The translations under genes were made by a program, and so were the position numbers. This document shows, one piece after another, positions 35,098 through 46,500 of a DNA stretch of 64,000 nucleotides; position 1 is the stretch's first letter, and each line of letters opens with the position of its first letter. Source of the DNA: Purshia tridentata (Eukaryota; Streptophyta; Magnoliopsida; Rosales; Rosaceae); NCBI GenBank assembly GCA_003254885.1, contig QANT01004966.1, positions 1 through 64,000 of the forward strand. Reading direction: 5' to 3'. Below the pieces are notes generated by a model. That model was not told the DNA's origin. It was given only the letters and a program-made list of their open reading frames with translations, and made no database searches.

Positions 35098-36600
35098 TCT
35101 CTCTCTCTCTTTATTTATCTCTCTCTCCTCTTCCCTTCCCCACGCGCATACACAGCCCCCCCAGCCCGTGACTTCCCTTCTTCTCCTCTCCCCTGTGCGC
35201 ATCGCCCAGCTTCTTTTTCCGGTCGACCCAGCCCCCATCGGCGACTCCCCAGCCGCCGAACAACTCCCCCAGCTGCTCCTCCAGCCAGCCCAGCCCTTGC
35301 GCGCGACAAGACCAGCATGGGAAGCTGCCATGGTCGCCGGTCCTTCCTCCAATGCCAGCCAGATTTTCCGACGCTAATTCTCTCCTTTTTAGGTGAGTTT
35401 TTCTCCTCTCCTTGTGGGCTTTCTTTCTCCTTGAATTTGGTGGTTTATTTTTGAATATTTGAGAAGTTAGAATTTAGGAACTTGAAACCCATTTCGGATT
35501 CTCTGGAGATTTCGGAAATTGGAGAGTGTTTTATGTATTTTTGGGCTATAATCACTCCTAGGAACTATAAATTGAAGGTTAGATTGAGGAATTTTAAGGA
35601 ATTTTGAGAAATTGAGGTTATGCTCATTTCGGGTTGACTTGGGCTTTGGAATCTATTACAAATTGTAAGATGTTCTGGGCAATTTCGGTAATTAGGAATA
35701 TATAATCAAAAATTTGGAATGAGAAAATTTGGAAATTTCGAGAAAAATTGGAAGTTGATAGTTGAGGCTTGGGTCCATTTTGGGATTTTTTAGAAAACTA
35801 AGGTATTTATGGTGATTTAATTTCAATTGGGAGTGATTTTCACCCTTAAATAATTAATTGGTGTTTAGAATAGTTAGATTGAATAACTTTGGATAAAAGT
35901 TGATTTTGGGGTGAAGTTGGGCACTTTTGGTTGTCGAAACGATGCTCGAACGACCCTCGGCTAAGTTATGTAGTACTGGAGGTTCTTTGGGAAAATTACC
36001 GGATAAAAATGAGCTAGAGGTATCGGATTTGAGTCGAGAAGAAAAATAAGTGAGTTTGGGATTTAAATATAGATTTGTGGAGCGAAAAGCCTAAGACGTG
36101 CACTTGTGTTTTTACGATTTTAAATTGAATAGTATTCTAGCATCTTGTCGTTCTCGTGTTAGGCGACATTCCCGAGTCCAGGGACAATCCAGTCGGAGAC
36201 CAAAGCTACGCTATCTCTGTGAGTGGACTTTGATTTTATTGAAGTTTATTGAATTTTAAATGTGATTCCTGTTTTAAGCTAGTTATGAATTATTGATTAT
36301 TGAAATTGATTTTGAGAATTTATTTATTCTCGAATAAGTTAAAGGATTAAGTTTGCTTATCGGGTTATGGTAACTATCGGTTCTTTGGGGAGGTGATTTG
36401 ATTCATAAGTTTCGAGATTTGGTTATTACTATTTTCGTCTAATCTAAAAAGGTTTTAAAATTGATTTATATGGGTTGGTATTGTTTTTAAGCACCCTTTT
36501 GGTATCCAGTTTAGTATATCAGTTTGTATAGGTCTTTGGGACCCATCACGGCACACACGTAGGCTTTGGGCCGTGTGCCGGGATGCCTTGCCCTTTGGAG

Positions 36601-36915
36601 GTGACCCTGCATGCACGTATGACAGTTGTTGGCCCTGCATGTGTATGACAGTCTCTGGCTCTGCACATGTACGGTAGGATTATTGGCCCTGCACGCATAC
36701 GGCAGGTAGTGGGCCTTACGCATGTACGGCAGGATTGTTGGCCCTACATGCGTACAGCAGGTAGTGGGCACTGCGCATGTACGGCAGGATTGTTGGCCCT
36801 GCATGCATACGGCAGGTAGTGGGCCCTGCGCATGTACGGCAAGACTTTTGGCCCTGCATGCGTACGGCAGGTTGTGGGCCCTGCGCATGTACGGCAGGAT
36901 TGCTGGATATTGCAT
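36601..36915 (+). repeat. Minisatellite, unit about 29 bp in alternating pairs (about 59 bp)
   Basis: GGCCCTGCATGCRTACGGCA then GGTAGTGGGCCYTGCGCATG then TACGGCAGGATTGTTG repeat about five times as pairs. The sister LTR has only a short unexpanded CGTACGACA region (31975-32070). ORFs in both strands here are repeat artefacts. Confidence 0.8.
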
Positions 36916-37620
36916 TGGGTGAAAGTATTCTTTTCATATCAGTTTCACAAGAATGTTTCAATGGGTATAAACTTTCAGTCCTGATTTGATGCTTGTCAGC
37001 TGGTTTAGATTTATTTATTTTTCCCAGAAAATCTCAAAGTGGATTATAAGATATTGATTTATTTATAGTTACCAGTGGATTTTACGAAATGTTTTAAAAC
37101 TGGGGGATTTTCAAAGAGAGACGTGGGGTCTTTGTATCAATTATTTTTTGTAGTTGTTATAATAAATGGATTTTTATAATTTAAGTTTAAACACTTGTTA
37201 TTTTCGTCCACTTACTGAGTCTTCTCACTAAGTTTTCCCTTTATGGTTGTTTTAAATTTTTCCCCCCAAGTTGTAGCAGTGGAACGGTCAGGCCAAGGAC
37301 GTCGAGGCAAAATAGTGATCTTTTGAAATTTGTAGGAACTAGCTTTCTTTGTAAATTTTATTTCTTTAGTTAACGTTGTAGTATCGCTCTGATAATCTAG
37401 TTTAATACTAAATGAATTGGTTTGAGCCTCGGGTCAGAGACCCCTTTGTTTGTGGTAGAGGTGCTGCGATTTTTAGAAGTGCTTTGCAGGTCTTCTTGGA
37501 GAAAAGGTTAGTCCAATTTCAGAGGAGGTTCTGCCGAATTTTAGATAGAATTTTCCTTGATATTGGATTCCCGCAGGATCACTCCGAGTTCCAGGGTGAA
37601 ATTCGGGGAGGGTCCTATCA

Positions 37621-38030
37621 TGAAACCTGACCTTCACGCCACTAGAATCAAAGAGGATCATCAATTAGAGCTCTAGGGCTCATTCCAAATTGAAAACAAG
37701 ATTTGAAGTGAGAGAAAAAGGAGAGAGAAGCTCCGACTTGGGAAGTGTGCGGCTGATTGTGTGAGGATCATATAGGGATACAACTAGTAATTATAAAAAA
37801 TATTTATGAGTCAACTTGGTTAACTCAGTGCTAGGTGGCACAAGGAGAGCCTGACATGTGGTAAGGGTGCACAACACCTGGTGCACATGCATGCATGAGA
37901 TTAGATCCCTTGCGCCAAGTGGCACACATGCAACCATCTGAGCAATGGCACCATGCAACGATCAACTACCCAAATCGTGCCATGTGGAGCGAACTGGTGC
38001 ATCTTTCTTTTTAATTTTTTTTCCTATTTT
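37621..38030. other. Non-coding stretch rich in GTGGCAC/GTGCAC motifs
   Basis: No gene. Several short repeats of GGTGGCAC, GTGGCACAC and GGTGCA between 37850 and 38010. Confidence 0.35.
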
Positions 38031-38480
38031 TGTCAACTTCAAAAGTTAATTAAAAATAGGCTAAATAGCTCATGACTCATAAAAATATTCTAAAAAATAC
38101 TACAAACTCATGATGACTAATACTAATTAACTATGGGTCAAATCACCAATTTACTCATGGAATAATTTCAAAAATTAGAACAACCCTTAGGAAAATAAAA
38201 TAACCTAAGGAAAACAAAACTTGAGAAATTCATAAAATAATCTCCCAAACTCGGAATAATACGAGACTTTCACCGTCCGTAGGTAAAAACCCTACCTTTC
38301 TACGGTCTCACTTTGGTCAAATTCAAAGTCAAAGTTGGTCAACTATCCATCCCAAGGTGGAAAAATACGATTTTCCACCAATAAATTTTTAGAAAAATTT
38401 TATAAATTAAGGAAAAATCCCAAAATAAATTTGAAAATTTCTAGGGTCTCAAGAGGTTTAAGATGGCTAGGGGTTTTAAA
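38031..38480 (+). repeat. Single copy of an AT-rich repeat arm
   Basis: AGTTAATTAAAAATAGGC, CTACAAACTCATG and AAATTCATAAAATAATCTC match the arm at 48815-49100 in order. That arm is paired there with an inverted copy at 51700-52090. Family unassigned. Confidence 0.55.
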
Positions 38481-39010
38481 ATTGTAGACTATTTAAATAA
38501 GTTGCCTTATTAGAATGCTATGAGTTACATACAAAAAATAGTAATGAAAGGAAAGTCATTAATACCAACTGTTTCTATATTTTAGGCTCTTCAACAAATT
38601 GTAGATTTTTTTCAAATACATTGACTATAGGCAAGGAATGAAATTTTCGTAATTTCATCGAAATTACTGTTTTTTAAGGGCCCCGAATTGAAATTACAAT
38701 TCCATACCCCATTTAAATTTCAAAAATTTTTTTTAAATTAAAATTTAGTAGATAGGGATTGTGTTTTGGGAGGAGAAGAGGTTGGGCTGGGTTTTCATTT
38801 TTTGTTGGGTTTTGGTGGCAAGGGGTGATGGCGAGGCTTGGGAGATCAAGAGAGATGAAGATAAGCATAGAGATGAGAGATGAGATAAGGAGGAAGAGAA
38901 AGGTGATCGTGGAGGGAGGAGAGGAGAGAAAAGAGATATGGGGAGAGGCACAGGGAAGGGAGATCTAGGGAAGTCTGGGAAGAAAAGAAGAAAAAAAAAA
39001 AAAAGGCAGC
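38481..39010. other. Intergenic DNA ending in a purine-rich tract
   Basis: From about 38840 to 39000 the plus strand is almost only A and G. GGGAAGTCTGGGA (38968-38980) recurs at 39968-39980 beyond the next element. No gene. Confidence 0.45.
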
Positions 39011-39960
39011 ATGTGGGGTAGGGTTCGGCAATGGGTCGGTCTAGGCTGGGCTCAGGCTTGGATTAGAGGAGCCCAACAGAGTTTTTGAGCTATCGGGCTG
39101 GGTCGAGGCTTAAATGAACAAGCTCGAGGCTCGCCCATCGAGCTTAGGCCTTGCGGGCTTTTGGGCCGGGTCGGGCTAGGCCCAAACGAGCTTTTGGGCT
39201 TTTTTGGATTTTTTGGTATTCATTATTTGAACATCAAATACAACTTTAAAAAAAAAATTTAGATATTTAATTTAACCCATTTGGATATTTAATTTAGCTC
39301 AAACTTAATAAATTCATATACATTACAAGTCATTCGACATAGAGTTGAGCCATAAAATAGAAAACTAATAACAATTTCATCTTTCAATGATTAATCCCAT
39401 ACAAAATTACAACATATGTCTAATTGGGGTTTTAATTGGGTAATTGGCTAATTTAGGAGTAATAGGAGTTTCAATTGGGTAATTAACTAATCAAGACATT
39501 GTATTTAGTATAATTGGGGTTATAACTTTAAATTTGGGTTTCAATTGGATAATTTAGGTGTGATTGGGTTTCAATTGGGTAATTGGGGTTTCAATTGATC
39601 TATTTGAGGTTTCAGCATTCAATTTAGTAATGACTATATGCCATCTATATGTAAGGATGTTCTATAAATGTAAATTTGTAATTATAAGTTATAAATAATT
39701 ATATATATAACTATATATTTTGGTCTATAATTATATAAATTGTTATAGGAATTAAAATTCAGGCCTAATTTGGGTCATTTTTCAGGCTTTGGGCTAGCCT
39801 AAGGGGGGCGGCCTTCGGGTAAGCCTTGGGCTTTAAGGGGATGGCCCAAGCCCCGCCCAAGAGATTTTACCCGGCCCAATTTTCGGGCCTAGTCGGGCTT
39901 TGGGCCCCATGGGTTGGGTGGACTTCGGGCGGGCTTCAGGTGCGCTTTTTGGTGAGGCCT
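39011..39960. mobile_element. Non-autonomous hAT-like element with GGGCCGGG/AAGCCC ends
   Basis: The left part has GGCAATGGGTCGG then repeated GGGCTTTTGGGCCGGGTCGG-like phrases; the right part (39775-39955) has the GC-rich counterpart with CCCGGCCCAATTTTCGGGCC. The middle is AT-rich. This two-sided design is typical of plant hAT-related MITEs, but the extreme ends do not match well, so limits are approximate. No transposase. Confidence 0.45.
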
Positions 39961-40300
39961 AATGCGGGGGAAGTCTGGGATAGTGGGAAGAGAAAGGAAG
40001 GAAGGAGGAAGTTTGGGAAAGTAGGAATAAAGGAAGGAAAGGAAAAAAGAAGGGAAGAAAAAGAGAGAGGCACTGAGGCACTGAGGACTGGTGGCAAAAG
40101 GAAGGAAAGAAAAGAAAAAAAAAAAAAAGAGAAAGGCATGTGGAAAAAAGGAATGAAAGAAGAAAAAAGAATAAAAATATAAAAAAAGGAAAAAAGAGTT
40201 TAGGGTTCATTGGGGTTTGGGGCCGTAATTTGGGCAATTGGAAAAAAAAAAAAAAAAAAANAAAAAAAAAAAAAAAAAGGTTTGCGGTTTTGTTTGGGGT
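39961..40300 (+). repeat. Purine-rich tract and poly-A with one ambiguous base
   Basis: About 250 bases nearly all A/G, ending in a run of A that contains the only N of the window (40261). The N marks an unsure homopolymer length. ORFs here (Lys/Glu/Arg-rich) are low complexity. Confidence 0.75.
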
Positions 40301-40727
40301 TTGTTTTGGCCTTTTGGCCTTGGGATTTCGTTTGGGGATCGGTTTGACCCTTTGGTTTTAGAGTCTCATTTAGTTACTTTTAAATCCTAAATCCTAATGC
40401 ATTTCTATATGACAAAATAATCAAAAATACCCTAAAGGCCTAAACCCTAATATCCTATATGATATCTTAAGAATATAAAATATAGATTATAGAGTATATG
40501 GGGTTTAGTGTATAGATTATAGAGGATAAAAAGTATACTAATTTCATTGATTATTATATATACATTTAATTTTTTTACAATTTTTTTTAATCACAAAATT
40601 TGTTAGTAATGTTGAAAGGAGAATCTAAGCTCCCTGAGGTTCGAGCTCAAGATCTCAAAGGCCACCAACAAATGCCTAACCAACACAACTATTGGTTCTT
40701 ATTTATTTATTTATTTATACAACCCCG
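40301..40727. other. AT-rich intergenic DNA
   Basis: No gene. Scattered AAACCCTA-like words lead into the telomere-like array. Confidence 0.4.
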
Positions 40728-40990
40728 AAATCCCAAACCCCAAACCCTAAACCCCAAACCCCAAACCCAAACTCCAAAATTCAAACCCTAAACCCTAAAC
40801 ACCCAAACCCCAAAATTCAAACCCTAAACCCTAAACTTACCCTATACCATATACCCTATAACCTAAACACTAAACCCCAAACTTCAAACCCCAAACCTCA
40901 TATCCTATATCCTAAACCCTATGCCCTAAACCCTATACCCTATACCATATACCCTATACCCTATTACCATATCCTATATAAAGTTAGTAT
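40728..40990 (+). repeat. Degenerate telomere-like array (CCCTAAA/CCCCAAA)
   Basis: Repeated AACCCTAAACCCCAAACCCC and later CCCTATACC variants. The plant telomere unit is CCCTAAA, so this is an interstitial, strongly mutated telomere-like block. Its Pro/Asn-rich ORFs are repeat artefacts. Confidence 0.75.
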
Positions 40991-41290
40991 TTAAATTATC
41001 GTAAATACCCTAAACCCCAAACAAAACCTTTATAAAGTTAGTATTTAAATTATAGTAAATACCTTAAACCCTAGTACCATACGTTATATAAAGTTAGTAT
41101 TTAAATTATAATAAATACCCTAAACCCCAAACAAAACCTCTATAAAGTTAGTATTTAAATTATAGTAAATACCCTAAACCCTAGTACCATACACTATATA
41201 AAGTTAGTATTTAAATTATATTAAATACCCTAAAGTCTAAACCCTAGTACCATACTTTATATAAAATTAGTATTTAAATTATATACCCTA
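40978..41290 (+). repeat. Satellite with unit about 55 bp and alternating variants
   Basis: TAAAGTTAGTATTTAAATTA recurs five to six times. Between copies, the filler alternates between ACCCTAAACCCCAAACAAAAC and CCCTAGTACCATACGTTATA types, giving a two-unit higher-order repeat of about 110 bp. The telomere word is built into each unit. Confidence 0.75.
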
Positions 41291-41587
41291 AACCCTAAAG
41301 TAATTAAGTTATAAACTTATAAATTAGTTGGTACTTGCTAGTTGCTTAATCATATAAATATAATCATAGTTATATTTTTTTTTTTTCAATACTCTAATGT
41401 ATATGAAAAAAAAAAACCTAAAACTAACTGAATGAGTAAAGTAGAAGATCTAAAGAAAACCCTCCTCAATCTCATTCAGTCAGTCCTCCTCACTTTGTCT
41501 GTCACGATTCACGAACCCAGCCGTGCCACCTGCTTGCGCTGTGCCTCCACTCTCCAGTCCAGACCCAGTCACCCACACCCACCCAAT

Positions 41588-41650
<63 letters not shown>

Positions 41651-42100
41651 TTCGTCACTGCTCTGCTCGCAGCTCGCAGTCAACCGCGCATCAGTCGTCA
41701 CTCCTCCTCACCCAGGTAGTCGCGTTGCCTCCTTCCGTCCCTCAGTCGCGTCGCGACTCGCCTCCGCTCGCCTCTCTCACTTCACTGCTGCTCTGCTCGC
41801 AACTCGCCCCACTCACTTTGCCGCTACTCTGCTCGCACTTCACCGCCGCTCTGATCGAACTTCGCAGCTCGCCTCCGTCTGTCGCTTAGCCCCACTCTTG
41901 TTGTCTCTCGCTCACTGCCCTTCGGGCGGGGATGGGGGCGGGTTCAGGGATGGTATTCCCTGGCGAGGACAGGGATAGGGAATCCCCATTTAAATAAAAG
42001 GGAAATGGGGCGGGTTCGGGGATAAAAAAAAAAAATCAGGGGAGGGGATGGGGGGGTACCCTTGGCCCCGGCCAGCTCCGTTGCCATCCCTATATATAAT
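41291..42100 (+). other. (CT)n microsatellite, GC-rich stretch and hAT-like end
   Basis: A (TC)n run of about 55 bases lies at 41592-41646, followed by Ser/Leu/Arg-coding GC-rich DNA with CTGCTCGCA/TCACT repeats that has no domain. Bases 41920-42095 contain GGGGATGGGGGCGGG phrases and end CCGTTGCCATCCCTA, the right-end style of hAT-like MITEs. No gene is supported. Confidence 0.45.
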
Positions 42101-43558
42101 TTGATTTCTTCACTGTTTTTTATCAATGTAATAGATAACATATTAAATAAACATGTAGTAAAGTTTTATTCAAAATTTTCGTTGTTTTTCTTAAACCCTA
42201 TCGAAATTTCTATAGAAATCGAAATTACATTCTTTGACTTTAGGTACCTAATTTTAATGTTTTTTTATTTTAACTATCAAAACATTTATGCAATTTCACT
42301 TTAGATACTAAATGTCAATTTAGGTACCAAATTTTAATGTTTTTTCATTGTAACTACCAAAACATTTATGTTATTTCTCTTATAGATATTAAATTTCAGT
42401 TTATATACCAACTTTAAAAATAATGGTTCTACCAAGTACTCGGAAATTGTTCACTGAGCGCTTCGCCAAAGTGCCAAATGCTCGATGCTTGTTCGACAAT
42501 CACACTGTGACTGTTTGATAGTCACAACTATATAACAACCGAAAAAGAAAACTAACAGAAAAGCATCGAGCACTCCGCCAAAGTGCCAAACGCTCGGTGT
42601 CAAAAAATTCACATTTTGTGCAGATTTGTAACCTAATTCAAATTTCTTGCTCTAGGCTGATACCTAAATAAATAAAAAAAGTTATTGTTTTGCTGCTTTG
42701 TTGAAAAACTATTGATATTTGGTCTTTAATTTTTTTTGTTTTGTTTTCACCAATCAACAAATTGTGCATTTGAGGCAGTATAACCATATGAATTTCTTTT
42801 AGAGCTTATGAAGAGCCTATTAGTTATATGCTAATCTCCTACTAATCAATTAAAACATCATTTTGCAGTATAATCTCGTGATCATAATTATTCATTTTTT
42901 GAATCGCTCTTTAAAGATATTTCTGTAAAACAACAACAACCAAATAGAAAATTATTTCACCATGTAACTATATCATAAAATAAACGTGCAATACAAGATG
43001 ATTTGAGTTTCTTACAGGGAGGAACCCCAAGGCTGTAGTGTTGTTTTTTTTTTTTTTTTTAATCCTTAAATTGATAGTTATAACCGCATGTCAACATAGC
43101 ATTACCATTTATGACAATAAAATGGTCAGCTAATGTGGTCGACTAAATGCACACAACACAACTAACATTATAATTATTGATAAAAGAATTATTAAAGCAG
43201 GAGTTGTCAACAACCTTGGTTAAATGAACTGAAAAGCGAAGGACAATTACAGTACAGCCACTGATGACATGCATCCACAATCCAATGGTAGAAATCTAAC
43301 CCTAATAACAGGGGAATGGAAAAAATTTCAGAAAAAAATATTAATTGGGAAAATGTGAGCCCGTCAACATTTGAATTTTTCCAACTGGAGAAGCAAATAG
43401 AATATTTTGCGCATTTTTGGTTTGTGAGAAGAATATACATTCTTGATAGTGATAGAGACCCATTTATATTCACTATCAACTTGTCTGCAGACCATGCATC
43501 AACGTGTAAAACTGGCTCCAGAATACTTATACATCGTACAAACTAGCAAAAGTTGCTG
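42101..43558. other. 3' flank of the thymidine kinase gene, with short repeats
   Basis: AATTTTAATGTTTTTT with ACTAYCAAAACATTTATG occurs twice (42247 and 42330), an 82-bp tandem repeat. CGCCAAAGTGCCAAA also occurs twice (42463, 42575), close to inverted CATCGAGCA words. T-run at 43045-43061. No gene. Confidence 0.5.
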
Positions 43559-46500
43559 CTATACATAAGACTCACACTGAACCTGGGATTCCAGGACAAC
43601 TCTGGCAGCTTCTATGGCTACTTGTCCGCTCACATAGTGCTGTCGACAGACGGGCATGTAGACTTCAGCTCCGCCAATCAATTCAGTCTGCATCTCCTCT
43701 GTCTTTCTTAATGTAAATAAAGCACGTTTCCCACAAAGTTCGCATCGAGCAGTTAACTTGGTTACAGAATCGGCAAGAGGAATTATATCCAACACAGAAC
43801 CAAAGCTCCTCCTGCCAGCAATATTTTAATTGACCATCAAAAAGAAGCATTTTCCGAGCAACAAGCAAGAACTGCTCATTACCAAAATCAAAGAATGTGC
43901 ATGAGAACCTAAACCGATGGTGAATTTGAATAATACCTTAAATAGTCACCATCTAGTCCAGCAACTATTACTTTTTTGCCATCATGATCAGCAGCTTCAC
44001 GGCAGAAATCATAAAGGTCTTCAAAGAATTGGGCTTCATCAATACCAATCACATCTATCTGTCACCACATACTGGTTATGAGTGGATAACATAAATTGTA
44101 CCGTAGATACGAAAAAGATTTGTCATCTAGATAACCATACAACTACGACCATTCCAAGTATGAAATGCTATTCCTCTGAGACAACTAATATACACACCCA
44201 TGTAAAACAAAAATTTGATCGAGAGAGAGAGAGAGAGAGAGAGAGAGGCAAATTGTCACCAAGTATAATTATACAATATAAGCATTCCTAATAAGAATTA
44301 CTATTCCAAAGGTTATCAAGACAACTTATATACACAAAATGGCAAGACTAACAATTTAACATGCACAAATCAATATCAAAAAATTATTGGTCATATCTTC
44401 AATATAAGAAACTCTAATAGTAAATTTCGGCACTAAGATACCTTATCATATGCATCAGTACCAACATTTTGTCTGAATGATGATAGATCTGCTAATGCCC
44501 AACATGGCAATTTGACCCCATCATGCGTCACTATTGAATCCAATCCATATCTTGTATCCTTGTTTGATTTTATTATTGCAACATTTCTGCCAAACAGTTA
44601 CACAAGAAAACTAATGAATTATAAGCATGAATCCAGTAATTTATGATAATTCTCAAAAACCTAGTGAAAAAGTTATATGGGCATATTCACTATATTCTCT
44701 CAGAGCAGTTAGATAAATCCAGAAATTTTTTAGACATCATTTCTACATGAAAAAGATTACACCTGTCAGAGATCTAGATAGCCTGTACGTATCAGCTATC
44801 TAATTATGAACAAACCAGAAACCTTTAGACATCACATGAAAATCAGAACAGTCACTTGAAGTATATAGATACAAGGATCAATTTACATCATTTAAACAGG
44901 ATTCTTAGGTAGCACTGAAAACTTTGATTGGATAAATATCTCTACCCATTTTTATGAACCTTGTGATTAATGACACATAGGAAAGTTGACCATGATAAAA
45001 CTTGGCCTGTGGACTTGCCTCTTGGATGTGGGCTGAATACAAAAAATCATCAGAATCCCACCAAGAATTCTGCATGGCTCCAAGATTGCAGAGATCAATC
45101 TTAGAGAAAGTTATTAATGCCCAGTACTACTACTGTCATCACCATAAAACATCAACTCTCAGCTTCTTATCATCAAGCTGAAGATTTAGGAAACTATTAC
45201 TAAACACTTGGAAGATATATTCTGTGTGGTACCATCTTAAGTTTGCACAGTTTTCTTCTGCTCACTAGGAACCTTTATATAGGACAAAACAGCTCACAAG
45301 CTTCATGTATCATTGCCATACATAGGGTTCTTTTTCCTCGATCCAAACCATACCTAGGGTTCATGAAGTGGAATATATACAATTTGTCCCTTACATGCTT
45401 TTCACCTTCCTAAAGAATGCAGCTTCTATCACAATTATAAAACTAATTAGGTAATTTTCTGTGAGCAAGATATTGTTTAATAGGTCTTTCAGGCAACACC
45501 AAAATAGACATTTCAAGCATGAAGCTCTTATATCTCAAGTTCTTCACAAGACAAGCATAAAAAGCCAGTCCGAAAAAATGAGCTCTTTTCCATTACATTA
45601 CATGAATTAGCTCCCACTTAAATGAGGAACATAGCCTGAATCCTTTAGAGAGCAATCAATCAATTTAACCATCTCATAAATCTCCTTGGACTTTTTATGA
45701 TACTTATCACCCATAAAAAAGAAGTGGACCTCCCTTTGAACCTCTAGCTTGCTATAAGCAGGCTCTTTTATCATCCCTGATTCCCTCATCATAGCCCTCA
45801 GCTTAGCAACATTGTCCCACAACCCAAAAGTGGCATAAGCATTAGACAAGACCACATACTTTCCAGCATTCTCTGGTTCCAATTTGAAGTATTTCTTTGC
45901 TGCAAGCTTTAACAAGTCTCTGTCTCCATGAATTCTACAAGCAAAAAGAAAAGCACCCCATATCACTGAGTGCTCCTTACAAGGTGAGTTCAAAACAAAC
46001 TCATAGGCCTCTTCTAACCACCCAGAACGTCCTAAAAGGTCAACCATGGCTGCATAATGCTGTCCCCTAGGCTGTATTCCATAATCTCTTGTCATTGAAG
46101 AAAAATGTTTCCAAGCCTCGTCAACCAAACCTCCATGACTACAAGCAGAAAGAACTGAGATAAAAGTAACATAGTTTGGTCTGAAACCTTCAGTTTTCAT
46201 CCTATGAAAAAAATCTAAGACCTCTACAACTCTTCCATGCTGACCATACCCAGATATCAAAGCAGTCCAGGTAACAGCATTCCTATTTTGGCAAGTATCA
46301 AACACCCTATGCCCATCAGATAAATCACTACATTTAAAGTACATATCCATGAGGGCACTATTGACTACAACATTTTCTCTAATTCGGCACTTTATCATGA
46401 CACCATGGGCTTGCTTCCCATGCTCTAGTGTTGCTAAAGTAGCACATGCCCTAAAGACTGAAGCAAAGGTATATTGGTCTGGCATCAAACCACTCTGTCT

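Larger units (their letters stand above)
34720..37620 (+). mobile_element. Large LTR, second copy of the 29884-32854 family
   Basis: About 2.9 kb, aligned by eye from GGACCCGTACC near the start to GGTCCTATCA at the end. Carries the two-copy module (34821-34890, 34961-35030), a four-unit heat-shock element (35080-35097), a CT-rich leader (35098-35140) and the block TCTTTGGGACCCATCACGGC (36533), which also occurs at 31898 in the sister copy. A minisatellite has grown at 36601-36915. Start eroded; target duplication not clear. No coding parts. Fossil, probably older than its sister. Confidence 0.7.

Noticed and set aside
36601-36915. CRISPR-like spacing of repeats
   Set aside because: Units are tandem without unique spacers, and this is plant nuclear DNA.
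36511-36961. Repeat protein of about 130 residues with Cys/His/Tyr pattern
   Set aside because: It follows the minisatellite exactly, appears on both strands, and has no upstream signals.
29884-37620. The two large LTRs as ends of one retrotransposon
   Set aside because: No primer site follows the first LTR, the first LTR has its own near-perfect 5-bp flank repeat, and the DNA between contains part of an unrelated LTR. Two separate insertions fit better.
40600-40994. Pro/Asn-rich ORF
   Set aside because: Translation of telomere-like CCCTAAA/CCCCAAA repeats.
41432-41978. Ser/Leu-rich ORFs over the (CT)n run
   Set aside because: Two overlapping frames are both open simply because CT repeats encode Ser-Leu; no domain or splice pattern is present.
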